Source of the DNA: Agromyces salentinus
Lineage (GTDB): Bacteria > Actinomycetota > Actinomycetes > Actinomycetales > Microbacteriaceae
Direction: 5' to 3'
DNA: 64,000 bases
NCBI RefSeq assembly: GCF_009749395.1
Contig: NZ_WBIR01000001.1
Span: 496,001-560,000 of the forward strand
Numbering within the stretch: position 1 is the first letter of the stretch; the number at the start of each line of letters is the position of its first letter. The notes under the pieces are model-generated. The model saw only the letters and a program-made list of their open reading frames with translations. It searched no databases and was not told the origin of the DNA. Made by a program: the position numbers and the translations under genes. This document shows positions 34,353-42,963 of this stretch, piece after piece.

Positions 34353-34721
34353 ATGCGCATCGGAAAAGACCTCGTCGCCGCAGCCGCGACGCCGGTCGTG
34401 CTCGGCATCCTCGCCGAGGGCGAGTCCTACGGGTACGCGATCCTGCACCGCGTCTCGGTGCTCTCGGACGGCGAACTCGAATGGAGCGACGGCATGCTCT
34501 ACCCGCTCCTCCACCGCCTCGAACGACTCGGCCACGTGCACTCCGAGTGGCGGCAGTCCGACACCGGCCGGCCGCGCAAGCACTACCGACTGAGCGAACA
34601 GGGGGCGGCGGTGCTCGTCGAGCAGCGGCGGCAGTGGTCGGTCGTCGGCGACGTCCTCGGCAAGGTCTGGCCCGACGACGGCGGCCCTCGCTTCCGCGCG
34701 GCGCTGGGGGGCCTGGCATGA
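34353..34721 (+). CDS. PadR family transcriptional regulator
   Basis: 122 residues. The winged helix is typical: TPVVLGILAEGESYGYAILHRV, then LEWSDGMLYPLLHRLERLGHV and GRPRKHYRLSEQG. Start chosen at MRIGKD, where GGAG lies 6 nt upstream; an ATG four codons earlier lies at the edge of the repeat array. It overlaps the membrane-protein gene by ATGA. PadR/permease-prefix pairs are a common actinobacterial unit in which the regulator controls its own operon. Confidence 0.93.
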   Translation: MRIGKDLVAAAATPVVLGILAEGESYGYAILHRVSVLSDGELEWSDGMLYPLLHRLERLGHVHSEWRQSDTGRPRKHYRLSEQGAAVLVEQRRQWSVVGDVLGKVWPDDGGPRFRAALGGLA

Positions 34722-36166
34722 GCCCCGAGACGCACGGCGACCCGAACACCGGGCACGCGCCGGCCGAGGGCGACGAACTCGACGCCCTCGTCGCGTCGTG
34801 GCGTCGGTGGATGCAGCGGCACGAGTCGCTCACGGGCGCCGACCTCGACGAGCTCGAGGGCCACCTGCTCGATCGCGTCGACGAGTTCGTCCGGGCCGGG
34901 CTCACCCGCGACGAGGCCTTCCTCATCGCCGTGAAGCGGCTCGGCAGCAGCAGCGACCTCTCCCGCGAGTACGCCCGCGAGCACTCCGAGCGGCTCTGGA
35001 AGCAGCTCGTGCTCGATGGGCCGGAGGAGGGTCGGGCAGCGGATGCCGCGGGCGCGCGCCTGCCGTTCCACCGACGTGCGAACGGGCTCGCCGTGGCCCT
35101 GCTCCTCGGCGTCGGCGCCGGCCTCGCGGTGAAGACGGTCGACCTCCTGGCCGGCGACCCTTCGGCGGTCGTGCTCAACGCCGCCGTGATCGTGCTGCCG
35201 TTCCTCGCCGCCTGGTTCGCCTGGCGCAGGCGCCCCCCGGTGGGGATGCTCATCGGTGCGGCGGTCGCATTCCTGGTGGCCGGTCTCGCGCTGAACCTGT
35301 ACCCGTTCGCGAGCGCGGACCCGGGCGGCGCCGATGCGGGCGTGAGCTCCGCGACGGCGGTGCTCGCGGCCATCGGCTCCGTCGTCGCGCTGTGGCTCGT
35401 CGGCGGCATCGTCGACACGGGCGGGGCGTGGCGGAGCAACACCGCACGAATGGACTTCATCCGGTTCAGTGGCGAGTGGCTCGTCTACTACGTGCTCATC
35501 GCACTCGTGGGGGGCGCCCTCAGCGGACTCACGATCGGCGTCTTCTCCTCGATCGGCGTCGACGTGACGCCGTTCGTGGGCGAGTGGGTGCTGCCCTGCG
35601 GCGCGGCCGGCGCCGTGCTCGTGGCCGCGTGGCTCGTCGGCGCCAAGCAGCGTGTCATCGAGAACATCGCCCCCGTGCTCACCAAGGTGTTCACGCCGCT
35701 GTTCACGCTCATGATGCTCGCGCTCATCATCGCCGCGATCGTGCAGTGGAACATCGTCGACGCCGACCGCGACCTCCTCATCGCGTTCGACCTCGTGCTC
35801 GTGGTCGTGGTGGCGCTCCTGGTCTACTCGCTCTCGGCGCGCGACCCGCTGCTGCCGCCCGGATGGTTCGACCGGCTGCTGCTCGTCATGCTCGCCGCGG
35901 CCCTCGTCGTCGACCTGATCGTGCTCGTCGCGATGATCGCGCGCACGGGCGAGTTCGGGTTCAGCGCGAACAAGACCGCCTCGCTCGGGCTCAACCTGAT
36001 CCTGCTCGTGAACCTCGCCTGGGCGACCAGGCTGCAGGTCGGGTTCCTCAGGCGACGCACGGGCTTCGCCGCGCTCGAGCGTTGGCAGACCGGCTACCTG
36101 CCGGTGTACCTGGCCTGGGCCGTGATCCTGCTGCTCGTCTTCCCGCCCGTCTTCGACTTCGCCTGA
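34718..36166 (+). CDS. Permease-prefix-domain membrane protein of unknown function
   Basis: 482 residues. The cytosolic first 110 residues form a permease-prefix-domain-1-like helical unit (LVASWRRWMQRHESLTGADLDELEGHL, split here only for reading, then EAFLIAVKRLGSSSDLSREY). About ten transmembrane helices follow, resembling DUF4153-type proteins. No catalytic or transport signature was found. Co-expressed with the PadR regulator through a 4-nt overlap. A role in envelope stress or efflux is only a guess from the operon type. Confidence 0.82.
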   Translation: MSPETHGDPNTGHAPAEGDELDALVASWRRWMQRHESLTGADLDELEGHLLDRVDEFVRAGLTRDEAFLIAVKRLGSSSDLSREYAREHSERLWKQLVLDGPEEGRAADAAGARLPFHRRANGLAVALLLGVGAGLAVKTVDLLAGDPSAVVLNAAVIVLPFLAAWFAWRRRPPVGMLIGAAVAFLVAGLALNLYPFASADPGGADAGVSSATAVLAAIGSVVALWLVGGIVDTGGAWRSNTARMDFIRFSGEWLVYYVLIALVGGALSGLTIGVFSSIGVDVTPFVGEWVLPCGAAGAVLVAAWLVGAKQRVIENIAPVLTKVFTPLFTLMMLALIIAAIVQWNIVDADRDLLIAFDLVLVVVVALLVYSLSARDPLLPPGWFDRLLLVMLAAALVVDLIVLVAMIARTGEFGFSANKTASLGLNLILLVNLAWATRLQVGFLRRRTGFAALERWQTGYLPVYLAWAVILLLVFPPVFDFA

Positions 36167-36175
36167 GCGGAGCAG

Positions 36176-36217
36176 GCCCAGGCGCCCGACGCCCGAGGAG
36201 GTGTCAGGCGCCTGGGC
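36176..36217 (+). terminator. Terminator hairpin after the PadR operon
   Basis: A perfect 11-bp stem (36176-36186 with 36207-36217) starts 10 nt after the stop. Its right arm ends directly at the next gene's -10-like element. Confidence 0.6.
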
Positions 36218-36223
36218 TAGCGT
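36218..36223 (+). promoter_or_regulatory. -10-like hexamer TAGCGT, leaderless promoter of the cysteine hydrolase gene
   Basis: It lies 7 nt before the ATG at 36231 and adjoins the terminator stem. Confidence 0.45.
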
Positions 36224-36230
36224 GGCTCGG

Positions 36231-36794
36231 ATGACCCGCACCCTGCTCATCATCGACATCCAGAACGACTACTTCGAGGGCGGCGCGAACCCGCTCGTCG
36301 GTCCCGATGCAGCCGCCGCGAACGCCGCTCGCCTGCTCGCCTCGCACCGCGAGGCGGGTCAGCCGGTCGTGCACGTGCAGCACGTGTGGGATGCCCCGGA
36401 TGCCGCGTTCTTCGCGCCGGGCACGCACGGCGTCGAGATCCACCCGCTCGTCGCGCCCGTCGAGGGCGAGCCCGTCGTGGTGAAGGCGAAGCCGAACTCG
36501 TTCCTCGGCACCGACCTCGACGCGCGCCTCCGCCAGGCTGGCGCCGACGTGGACGGCGTGGTCGTCGTCGGCATGATGTCGAGCATGTGCGTCGACGCCA
36601 CCGTGCGCGCCGCGGCCGATGCCGGATACTCCGTGACGGTCGCGCACGACGCCTGCGCCGCACCCGACCTCGCCTTCGGCGACGCGGTCGTGCCCGCGGC
36701 GCAGGTGCACGCGGCATTCATGGCCGCCCTCGACGGCAGCTACGCCGAGGTCGTGGGCGTCGACGAACTGCTCAGCACGACTCCGACCGCGTAG
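36231..36794 (+). CDS. Cysteine hydrolase, isochorismatase superfamily
   Basis: 187 residues. The Asp-Lys-Cys triad is visible: Asp in LLIIDIQNDYFEGG, Lys in VKAKPNSFLGTD and Cys in GMMSSMCVDATVRAA. The cis-peptide region precedes the cysteine as in nicotinamidase-like hydrolases. It hydrolyses an amide or a vinyl ether; the substrate is not determinable. The last 55 nt overlap the 3' end of the convergent WYL regulator gene, so the two C-termini share DNA. Confidence 0.92.
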   Translation: MTRTLLIIDIQNDYFEGGANPLVGPDAAAANAARLLASHREAGQPVVHVQHVWDAPDAAFFAPGTHGVEIHPLVAPVEGEPVVVKAKPNSFLGTDLDARLRQAGADVDGVVVVGMMSSMCVDATVRAAADAGYSVTVAHDACAAPDLAFGDAVVPAAQVHAAFMAALDGSYAEVVGVDELLSTTPTA

Positions 36795-37834
36795 GTCGCG
36801 ACGAGGCGGGCGCCGAACGCGGCGAGCCGGTCGCGCACCGCCGTCGGCTCCACGACCTCCACGTCGTCGACCCACGACGCGAGCCGACGCGCGAGCGCCT
36901 CGTCGCTCGGGGCGGCGACGCGCACGAGCACCCGGCCCGAGGCATCCGGCGTCGTCTCGGTGACGAGCTCGGTGCCCCCGACCCACCCGCGGAACTCGTC
37001 GAGCACGCCGGGCGCCACGCGCACCATGGCGCTCGCCTGCGCCCGCGCTCGCTCCACTTCGCCGCTGACCCTCGCCCACGCCGCCTCCAGGTCGAACGCC
37101 ACGGGCGGCGCGAAGCGCTCGTCGAGCATGGCGACGTCCGAGATGCGGTCGAGGCGGTAACTGCGCATGGCGGTGTCGGATGCCGCGGGAGGCTGCACCG
37201 CGGCATCCGCCGGGCTCGCGGCATCCGCCGGGTTCTCGGCATTCGCCGGGGCCGTGGCATCCGCCGGGCTCGCGGCATCCGCCGGGCGTGCGAGGAGGTA
37301 CCAGGTGCCGCCCTTGTCGACGAGGCCGAGCGGATGCACCGTGCGCGAGCGCACCGGCCGCCCCCAGGCCGCGTAGTCGAACCGCACGGCCCGTCGCTCG
37401 AGCACCGCCGTCTGCAACGTCCCGACCTCGCGCGGGCGCACGGCGGAAGCTCCCCAGCCGCCCGCCTCGACGACGACCGAGTCGGACGCGGCCTCGGCGT
37501 CGGCGCGGAAGGTCGCGGGCAACGCACGCATCACCTTGCGGAGGGCGGACCGGGTGGCCTCGCTCTCGCCCGCTCGCGGGCCGAGCGTCAGGAAGAGGGC
37601 CCGCGCCTCCGACGCCGTGAACCCGCTCAGGTCGGTGCGGCCCTCGCCGAGCAGCTGCCAACCGCCTCCGCGGCCGGGCTGCGGATAGACCGGGATGCCC
37701 GCGGCGGAGAGCGCCTCGAGGTCGCGCCTCGCCGTCGCGACGGAGATCTCGAGCTCCTCCGCGAGCTCGCGCGCGGTCACGCGCCCCCGCGCCTGCATGA
37801 GGAGGAGGGCGGCCACGAGCCGGTCTGCGCGCAT
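36740..37834 (-). CDS. WYL-domain transcriptional regulator with a repetitive insert
   Basis: 364 residues. An N-terminal DeoR-like helix-turn-helix (RVTARELAEELEISVATARRDLEAL) is followed by a WYL domain (AVRFDYAAWGRPVRSRTVHPLGL, WYLLARP) and a WCX-type C-terminus. The WYL domain is interrupted after WYLLARP by about 30 residues of a Pro-Ala-Asp-Ala repeat (37175-37290), encoded by near-tandem copies of GGATGCC. WYL proteins sense ligands or nucleic acid and control adjacent genes; the divergent VOC gene is the likely target. Confidence 0.9.
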   Translation of the reverse strand: MRADRLVAALLLMQARGRVTARELAEELEISVATARRDLEALSAAGIPVYPQPGRGGGWQLLGEGRTDLSGFTASEARALFLTLGPRAGESEATRSALRKVMRALPATFRADAEAASDSVVVEAGGWGASAVRPREVGTLQTAVLERRAVRFDYAAWGRPVRSRTVHPLGLVDKGGTWYLLARPADAASPADATAPANAENPADAASPADAAVQPPAASDTAMRSYRLDRISDVAMLDERFAPPVAFDLEAAWARVSGEVERARAQASAMVRVAPGVLDEFRGWVGGTELVTETTPDASGRVLVRVAAPSDEALARRLASWVDDVEVVEPTAVRDRLAAFGARLVATYAVGVVLSSSSTPTTSA

Positions 37835-37937
37835 GGTCCCATTCTCGCCGAAAAAGTAGTCAGAAGGTGAGCACTTCAGAGGCGCAGGATGGATGCATCA
37901 GGTCGGCGCAGGCCGGCCCAGAGCGAAGGAGACCACA

Positions 37938-38366
37938 ATGCTGCGAGGCATCGCCACCGTGAACTGCTACGTCGACGACCCGGCGGCGGCCGCCGCCTGG
38001 TACGCGAAGGTGCTCGGCTTCGAGCCCTACTTCACGCGTGCCAACCCCGACGGCAACGCCGGATACGTCGAGTTCCGCATCGGCGACCACCAGCAGGAGC
38101 TCGGCTTCATCGACCGCCGCTACAGCCCGGCGGGCCTTTCGACGGACGCCGGCGGGACGATCATCCACTGGCACACCGACGACCTGGAGGGCTCGCTGGA
38201 CCGACTGATCGAGCTCGGCGCGACGCCGCTCCTGCCGATCACCGAGCATGGACCCGGCTTCGTGACCGCCTCCGTCATCGATCCGTTCGGCAACGTGCTG
38301 GGCGTCATGACGAACACCCACTACCTCGAGATGCTGGGTCGCGAGCGAGACGGCGTCGACGCGTAG
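37938..38366 (+). CDS. VOC family protein (glyoxalase/bleomycin-resistance fold)
   Basis: 142 residues, two beta-alpha-beta-beta-beta modules: YVDDPAAAAAWYAKVLGFEPYF and IIHWHTDDLEGSLDRLIELGATPL, ending in VIDPFGNVLGVM. AAGGAG precedes the ATG at good spacing. Divergent from the WYL regulator, a frequent pairing in which the regulator controls the VOC gene. Substrate (thiol conjugate, antibiotic or other) unknown. Confidence 0.9.
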   Translation: MLRGIATVNCYVDDPAAAAAWYAKVLGFEPYFTRANPDGNAGYVEFRIGDHQQELGFIDRRYSPAGLSTDAGGTIIHWHTDDLEGSLDRLIELGATPLLPITEHGPGFVTASVIDPFGNVLGVMTNTHYLEMLGRERDGVDA

Positions 38367-38442
38367 CGATCCGAGCTGCCGGCGCAGGGTGACCCGCCAC
38401 CCGGCCGCCCGCCGCCCGCCAGCGCAACTCCACCGCCCAACC

Positions 38443-38547
38443 GCGGACGCGAATGGTCGCCGTCCGACGAGCGACGCGACCATTCGCGTCCGCAGGAGTC
38501 GCCACACAACGCCAGTTCGACACCGCGACGCGACCATTCGCGTCCGC
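38443..38547. repeat. Palindromic repeat cluster downstream of the DUF559 gene (three units)
   Basis: Unit GCGACCATTCGCGTCCGC. Copies: 38443-38460 (reverse orientation), 38476-38493 and 38530-38547. The first two form a perfect 18-bp inverted repeat around a 15-nt loop. The last two are each followed by AGGAGTC(C)G. The same unit recurs upstream of the gene. Confidence 0.85.
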
Positions 38548-38618
38548 AGGAGTCCGCATGTCGCAAGCGGCGCCCCGACATCCCGCCCGACGCCCCGCCC
38601 CGCCCCGCCCAGCACCCC

Positions 38619-39512
38619 TCATCGCCGCCCGCGATCCTCGAGGGCGCGAGCGACCCGGGCGACGAGCTCGGCGGGCGGGGTCCGCTTCGTCACCCGGATG
38701 ACGATCCACCCGTCGGCGACGAGGTCGTTGAGCCGCGAGACATCCGTCGCCCACTGCCGGTCGTCGGAACGGTGGTGATCGCCGTCGTACTCGACGAGCA
38801 CGCGATGACGGCGATAGACGAGGTCGCCCTTCGTGCAGCCCCCGGAGCGCAGCCGTATCTGCGCGTTCGGTTCGGGTTCGGGCAGGCCCGCTCGCACCAG
38901 GGTGAGCCTGGCCAGGCTCTCCCGTCGAGAGTACGAGTTCGCCCTCAGCTCGACGCGGGCCCTGGCGAGGCGCGCCGACCCGGTGCGGCGGCCATGCCTC
39001 ACGATCGCCGCATCGATCTCATCGAGCGTGGCGAGCGGTCGGGGCAACCCGATGAGGCGATCGCCCGCCGCGATGAGGTCGTCGATGTCGAGCACTCCCG
39101 CCAGCGAGCACCACGTGTCGGCGGGACCCATCGCGCGAACCCCGTGGACCACGCGGATGACGGTCTCGACGCCCGTGGAGTGTCCCGCGACACCACGACC
39201 CCGCGGGGCGCGCCCCCATCCCAGTGCGCTGACGTGAACGCGCGAGTCGCGCTCGACCTGGAGTGGCAGCGGGATGCCGTGCAGCATCGCCGCCGTCGCG
39301 TGGGAGAACACGTGATCGGGCGCCATCCTGACCGCGTACGCGACAGCGCGCTCCTGCACGCTCTCAACCGAGCCGACGGAACGCACGGCGTGGAAGGGCG
39401 TCGCGAGATCGCCATGACGCAGACGGCGGCGGGAGACACCGGCGTCGAGCGCGGTGGCCACGTGGAACGGGCGGGTGCGGAGGTCGGACGGGATCGGGTT
39501 CGGTGGTCGCAT
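38619..39512 (-). CDS. DUF559 endonuclease-like protein with AbiEi-like N-terminus
   Basis: 297 residues. The N-terminal half resembles the AbiEi-type winged-helix region (GVSRRRLRHGDLATPFHAVRS, HVFSHATAAMLHGIPLPL). The C-terminal half is a DUF559/Vsr-like restriction-endonuclease fold: VLVEYDGDHHRSDDRQW gives the E-x-D/His acidic core, and GWIVIRVTKRTPPAELV ends it. Such proteins are frequent in Microbacteriaceae and their function is unproven. The gene stands alone, reads opposite to its neighbours and is bracketed by copies of one palindromic unit. Start chosen at MRPPNPIPS; no strong Shine-Dalgarno is visible. Confidence 0.8.
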   Translation of the reverse strand: MRPPNPIPSDLRTRPFHVATALDAGVSRRRLRHGDLATPFHAVRSVGSVESVQERAVAYAVRMAPDHVFSHATAAMLHGIPLPLQVERDSRVHVSALGWGRAPRGRGVAGHSTGVETVIRVVHGVRAMGPADTWCSLAGVLDIDDLIAAGDRLIGLPRPLATLDEIDAAIVRHGRRTGSARLARARVELRANSYSRRESLARLTLVRAGLPEPEPNAQIRLRSGGCTKGDLVYRRHRVLVEYDGDHHRSDDRQWATDVSRLNDLVADGWIVIRVTKRTPPAELVARVARALEDRGRR

Positions 39513-39607
39513 CCGTCGACCCTCGATGATCGGATGCGACGCTGCCCCCAGCCGATGGCGAATGTGGAAGGTCGACACGTTCTCCACAGCCAGCGGCTCC
39601 TGCCGCT

Positions 39608-39656
39608 CGGACGCGGATGGTCGCCACCCAGCACCCGACGCGACCATTCGCGTCCG
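39608..39656. repeat. Palindromic repeat upstream of the DUF559 gene
   Basis: Arms 39608-39624 and 39640-39656 belong to the same unit found downstream of the gene. They pair at 16 of 17 positions around a 15-nt loop, the same geometry as the downstream pair. Confidence 0.85.
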
Positions 39657-39794
39657 CGCCCCGCGGAACGGGGCTGGTTCTTCGCACGGCACGGGGTCGA
39701 TTCGCGGCGCATTCCCGCCTCGATCGGGGTTGCGTGCGGAATTTCCTTCATTGTTCCGTTTGCGGAGGGCGCCTGCGCGTGTGACCATCGAAAG

Positions 39795-41366
39795 ATGATC
39801 ATCGCCGATCGCACTCCCCGCGCACCGATCCAGGCCGCCTCGCGTTCCGCAGGCCCGGCCGTCGGCGCGGGGCGCGTCGAGCGTCCCGGCCGGCCCGCCC
39901 CGGTCGATGCCGCCGAGGCCGACGGCGCCCCGACCGGCGAGGTCGACGCCCTGACCCTCGGCCGGCGCATCCGCGAACACCGCACCGCTCGGTCGATGAC
40001 CCTCGGCGAGCTGGCTGCCGCGATCGACCGCGCGCCCTCGCAGGTGAGCGCCATCGAGAACGGCAAGCGCGAACCGCGACTCTCCATGCTGCGCACGATC
40101 GCCGGGGCCCTCGGCACCTCGGTCGAGGAACTGCTGAAGCCGGATGCCCCGTCCGAGCGCGCGGCCCTCGAGATCGCCGTCGAGCGCGCCCAGCGCGGGC
40201 CCGTGTTCGCCGCGCTCGGGCTCGAGCCGTTCCGCGTGGCCAAGGGCATGAACGACCAGACGCTCGCGACCATCCTCGCGCTGCACAACGAGATCGACCG
40301 CCTGCACCGCGAGCGCGCCGCGACCCCCGAGGAGGCGCGGCGCGCGAACGCCGTGCTGCGCGCCGAGATGCGCTCGCGCGACAACTTCTACCCCGAGCTC
40401 GAGGCCAAGGCCGCCGAGCTGCTCGAAGCCGTCGGGCACACCGGCGGGCCCGTCTCCCACCAGCTCGTCGCCGACATGGCGAGCCACCTCGGCTACTCGC
40501 TGCACTACGTGGGCGACTTGCCGCACTCGACGAGGTCGGTGACCGACAAGCGCAACGGCCGCATCTACCTGCCCACCGAGCAGTCGCCCTCGCGGGATTC
40601 GCGCTCCCCCATCCTCCAGGCACTGGCGAGCCACCTGCTCGGCCACGTCGAGCCGCACGGCTACGACGAGTTCCTTCGCCAGCGGATCGAGACGAACTAC
40701 CTCACCGCCGCGATCCTGCTCCCCGAGCAGGCGGCCGTCCGTTTCCTCACGGAGGCGAAGAACCTGCGCCGCATCTCGATGGAGGAGCTGCGCGACCACT
40801 TCGCGGTGTCGTACGAGACGGCGGCGCACCGATTCACGAACCTCGCGACGGCCAGGCTCGGCATCCCCGTGCACTTCACGAAGGTGCACGAGTCGGGCAC
40901 GATCATCAAGGCCTACGAGAACGACCGGGTGCGCTTCCCGAGCGACGCCCTCGGGGCCATCGAGGGCACCACGATGTGCCGCAACTGGACCGCCCGCACC
41001 GTCTTCGACGTCGAGGACCGCTTCAGCCCCTGGTACCAGTACACCGACACGCCCTCGGGCACGTTCTGGTGCACCTCGCGCATCGAGAAGGCGAAGGAGG
41101 GCGAGTACTCGGTGTCGGTCGGCGTGCCGTTCGAGCACGTGAAGTGGTTCCGCGGACGGGAGACACCCCATCGTGCGGTGTCACGCTGCCCCGACCCCGC
41201 GTGCTGCCAGGCGCCCGCCGGCCTCGCCGAGCGGTGGGCGGATGCCTCGTGGCCGGCCGCGCGGACCCCGACCTCGCTGCTCGCGGCGCTGCCCACGGGC
41301 ACGTTCCCGGGCGTCGACCAGACCGAGGTCTTCGCATTCCTCGAGGCGCACGCGCCGCACGCCTGA
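39795..41366 (+). CDS. XRE-family short-chain fatty acyl regulator, RamB/PrpR type
   Basis: 523 residues. After a roughly 50-residue Ala/Pro-rich leader, an XRE helix-turn-helix follows (GRRIREHRTARSMTLGELAAAI, SQVSAIENGKREPRLSML). Then comes a long central IrrE/ImmA-like domain and a cysteine-rich C-terminal domain (TTMCRNW, FWCTSR, SRCPDPACCQ). The architecture is that of RamB and PrpR, which control acetate, propionate and glyoxylate genes and, in PrpR, carry an iron-sulfur cluster. The zinc-protease motif is not intact (ASHLLGHVEPHG). It is a plausible controller of the aceA-aceB operon in this window; that is inferred. Confidence 0.9.
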   Translation: MIIADRTPRAPIQAASRSAGPAVGAGRVERPGRPAPVDAAEADGAPTGEVDALTLGRRIREHRTARSMTLGELAAAIDRAPSQVSAIENGKREPRLSMLRTIAGALGTSVEELLKPDAPSERAALEIAVERAQRGPVFAALGLEPFRVAKGMNDQTLATILALHNEIDRLHRERAATPEEARRANAVLRAEMRSRDNFYPELEAKAAELLEAVGHTGGPVSHQLVADMASHLGYSLHYVGDLPHSTRSVTDKRNGRIYLPTEQSPSRDSRSPILQALASHLLGHVEPHGYDEFLRQRIETNYLTAAILLPEQAAVRFLTEAKNLRRISMEELRDHFAVSYETAAHRFTNLATARLGIPVHFTKVHESGTIIKAYENDRVRFPSDALGAIEGTTMCRNWTARTVFDVEDRFSPWYQYTDTPSGTFWCTSRIEKAKEGEYSVSVGVPFEHVKWFRGRETPHRAVSRCPDPACCQAPAGLAERWADASWPAARTPTSLLAALPTGTFPGVDQTEVFAFLEAHAPHA

Positions 41367-41514
41367 CCCGCGCCGGGCCCGCATCGGGGTGGAGACCGGC
41401 CGGATCCGGGCATCCTGTCCGGTGGCGGGCGGATGTCGCGACACGGCGCCCGTAGCGGCGCCGACGGCGGCACGGGAGGATGGAGTCCAGCCCGACCGCC
41501 TTGGAGTGATCCCC

Positions 41515-42963
41515 GTGGGAACGACCGTATTCGAACGACGCCGGCCCCCGGCATCCGTTGTCGAACATGCACTGAAGCCGACCGCGCAGGCGGTGTTCTG
41601 GCTCGAGGACCTACCGGAGGGCGCCGTCGGCGGCCGCCCCAAGCTGATGGGCGCGAAGGTCGCCGACCTGGTCGTCGTCGGCGGCGGCTACACGGGCCTC
41701 TGGACCGCGGTGCTCGCCAAGCGCCGCAACCCCGGCGCACACGTCGTGCTCGTCGAGGCGAAGTCCGTCGGCTGGGCGGCATCCGGTCGCAACGGCGGCT
41801 TCTGCGAGGCGAGCCTGACGCACGGCCACGAGAACGGCATGGCCCGCTGGCCCGATGACCTGCCCCTGCTGAACCGTCTGGGCCTCGGGAACCTCGATGC
41901 GATCGAGGCGTCGGAGGCCGAGCTCGGCATGGACTTCCACTTCGAGCGCACCGGCGCCCTGGCGCCCGCGATCGAGGAGCACCAGGTCGAGTGGCTGCGC
42001 GAGATGCACGCCGATGCGGTGGCCGAGGGCGACGACAGCGTCGTGTTCCTCGACGAGCGGGAGGTGCAGGCATCCGTCGCCTCCCCCACCTACCTCGCCG
42101 GCGTGTGGGAGAAGCGCACGAACGGCATGCTGCACCCGGCCCGGCTCGCGTCGGAGCTCGCGCGCGTCGCGGAGGAGCTCGGCGTCGAGATCTTCGAGCA
42201 CTCCCCCGTGAAGCGCATCGACACCCCGGGGTCGACGGGCGCGGTCAGCGTCATCACCGAGGGCGGCCGGGTCGAGGCTGCGCACGCGGTGCTCGGCACG
42301 AACGTCTTCCCGTCGCTGCTGAAGCGCAACCGGCTCATGACCGTGCCCGTGTACGACTACGTGCTCATGACCGAGCCGCTCACCGAGCAGCAGTTGGACA
42401 GCATCGGATGGCGCGATCGCCAGGGCATCGGCGACATGGCGAACCAGTTCCACTACTACCGGCTCTCCAAGGACAACCGCATCCTGTTCGGCGGCTACGA
42501 CGCGATCTACCACTACGGGCGACGCGTGCGCTCCGGGTACGAGCGACGCCCGGAGACGTGGGCGAAGCTCGCGAGCCACTTCTTCACGACGTTCCCGCAG
42601 CTCGAGGGCCTGCAGTTCAGCCACCAGTGGGCCGGCGCGATCGACACCAGCACCCAGTTCACGGCCTTCTTCGGCACCGCGCGCGATCATCGCGTCGCCT
42701 ACGCCGCGGGCTTCACCGGACTCGGCGTCGGGTCGACGAGGTTCGCCGCCGAGGTCATGCTCGACCTCCTCGAACGGCGCGACAACGAGCGCACCCAGCT
42801 CGAGATGGTGCGCAAGCGCCCGCTGCCCTTCCCTCCCGAGCCCGCCGCCGCGATCGGCATCAACGCCACCAGGTGGTCGCTCGATCGGGCCGACCACAAC
42901 GGCGGCCGCCGCAACCTGCTGCTGAAGACGCTCGACGCGCTCGGGCTCGGATTCGACTCGTGA
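41515..42963 (+). CDS. FAD-dependent amino-group oxidase, DAO/PuuB-like
   Basis: 482 residues. The N-terminal FAD dinucleotide motif is VVVGGGYTGLWTAVLAK, followed by VEAKSVGWAASGRNGGFCE, the arrangement seen in gamma-glutamylputrescine oxidase and related glycine/sarcosine-oxidase-like enzymes. GGYDAIYHYG and GFTGLGVGSTRFAAEV lie in the substrate domain and C-terminal FAD segment. It probably oxidises a secondary or primary amine to an aldehyde, producing H2O2. GTG start with GGAG 8 nt upstream. Its stop overlaps the cupin gene start (GTGA). Confidence 0.9.
   Translation: MGTTVFERRRPPASVVEHALKPTAQAVFWLEDLPEGAVGGRPKLMGAKVADLVVVGGGYTGLWTAVLAKRRNPGAHVVLVEAKSVGWAASGRNGGFCEASLTHGHENGMARWPDDLPLLNRLGLGNLDAIEASEAELGMDFHFERTGALAPAIEEHQVEWLREMHADAVAEGDDSVVFLDEREVQASVASPTYLAGVWEKRTNGMLHPARLASELARVAEELGVEIFEHSPVKRIDTPGSTGAVSVITEGGRVEAAHAVLGTNVFPSLLKRNRLMTVPVYDYVLMTEPLTEQQLDSIGWRDRQGIGDMANQFHYYRLSKDNRILFGGYDAIYHYGRRVRSGYERRPETWAKLASHFFTTFPQLEGLQFSHQWAGAIDTSTQFTAFFGTARDHRVAYAAGFTGLGVGSTRFAAEVMLDLLERRDNERTQLEMVRKRPLPFPPEPAAAIGINATRWSLDRADHNGGRRNLLLKTLDALGLGFDS

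Noticed and set aside
38443..38547. CRISPR repeats or an attachment site
   Set aside because: Orientation alternates, spacing is irregular, and no integrase or cas gene is nearby; it fits palindromic interspersed repeats better.
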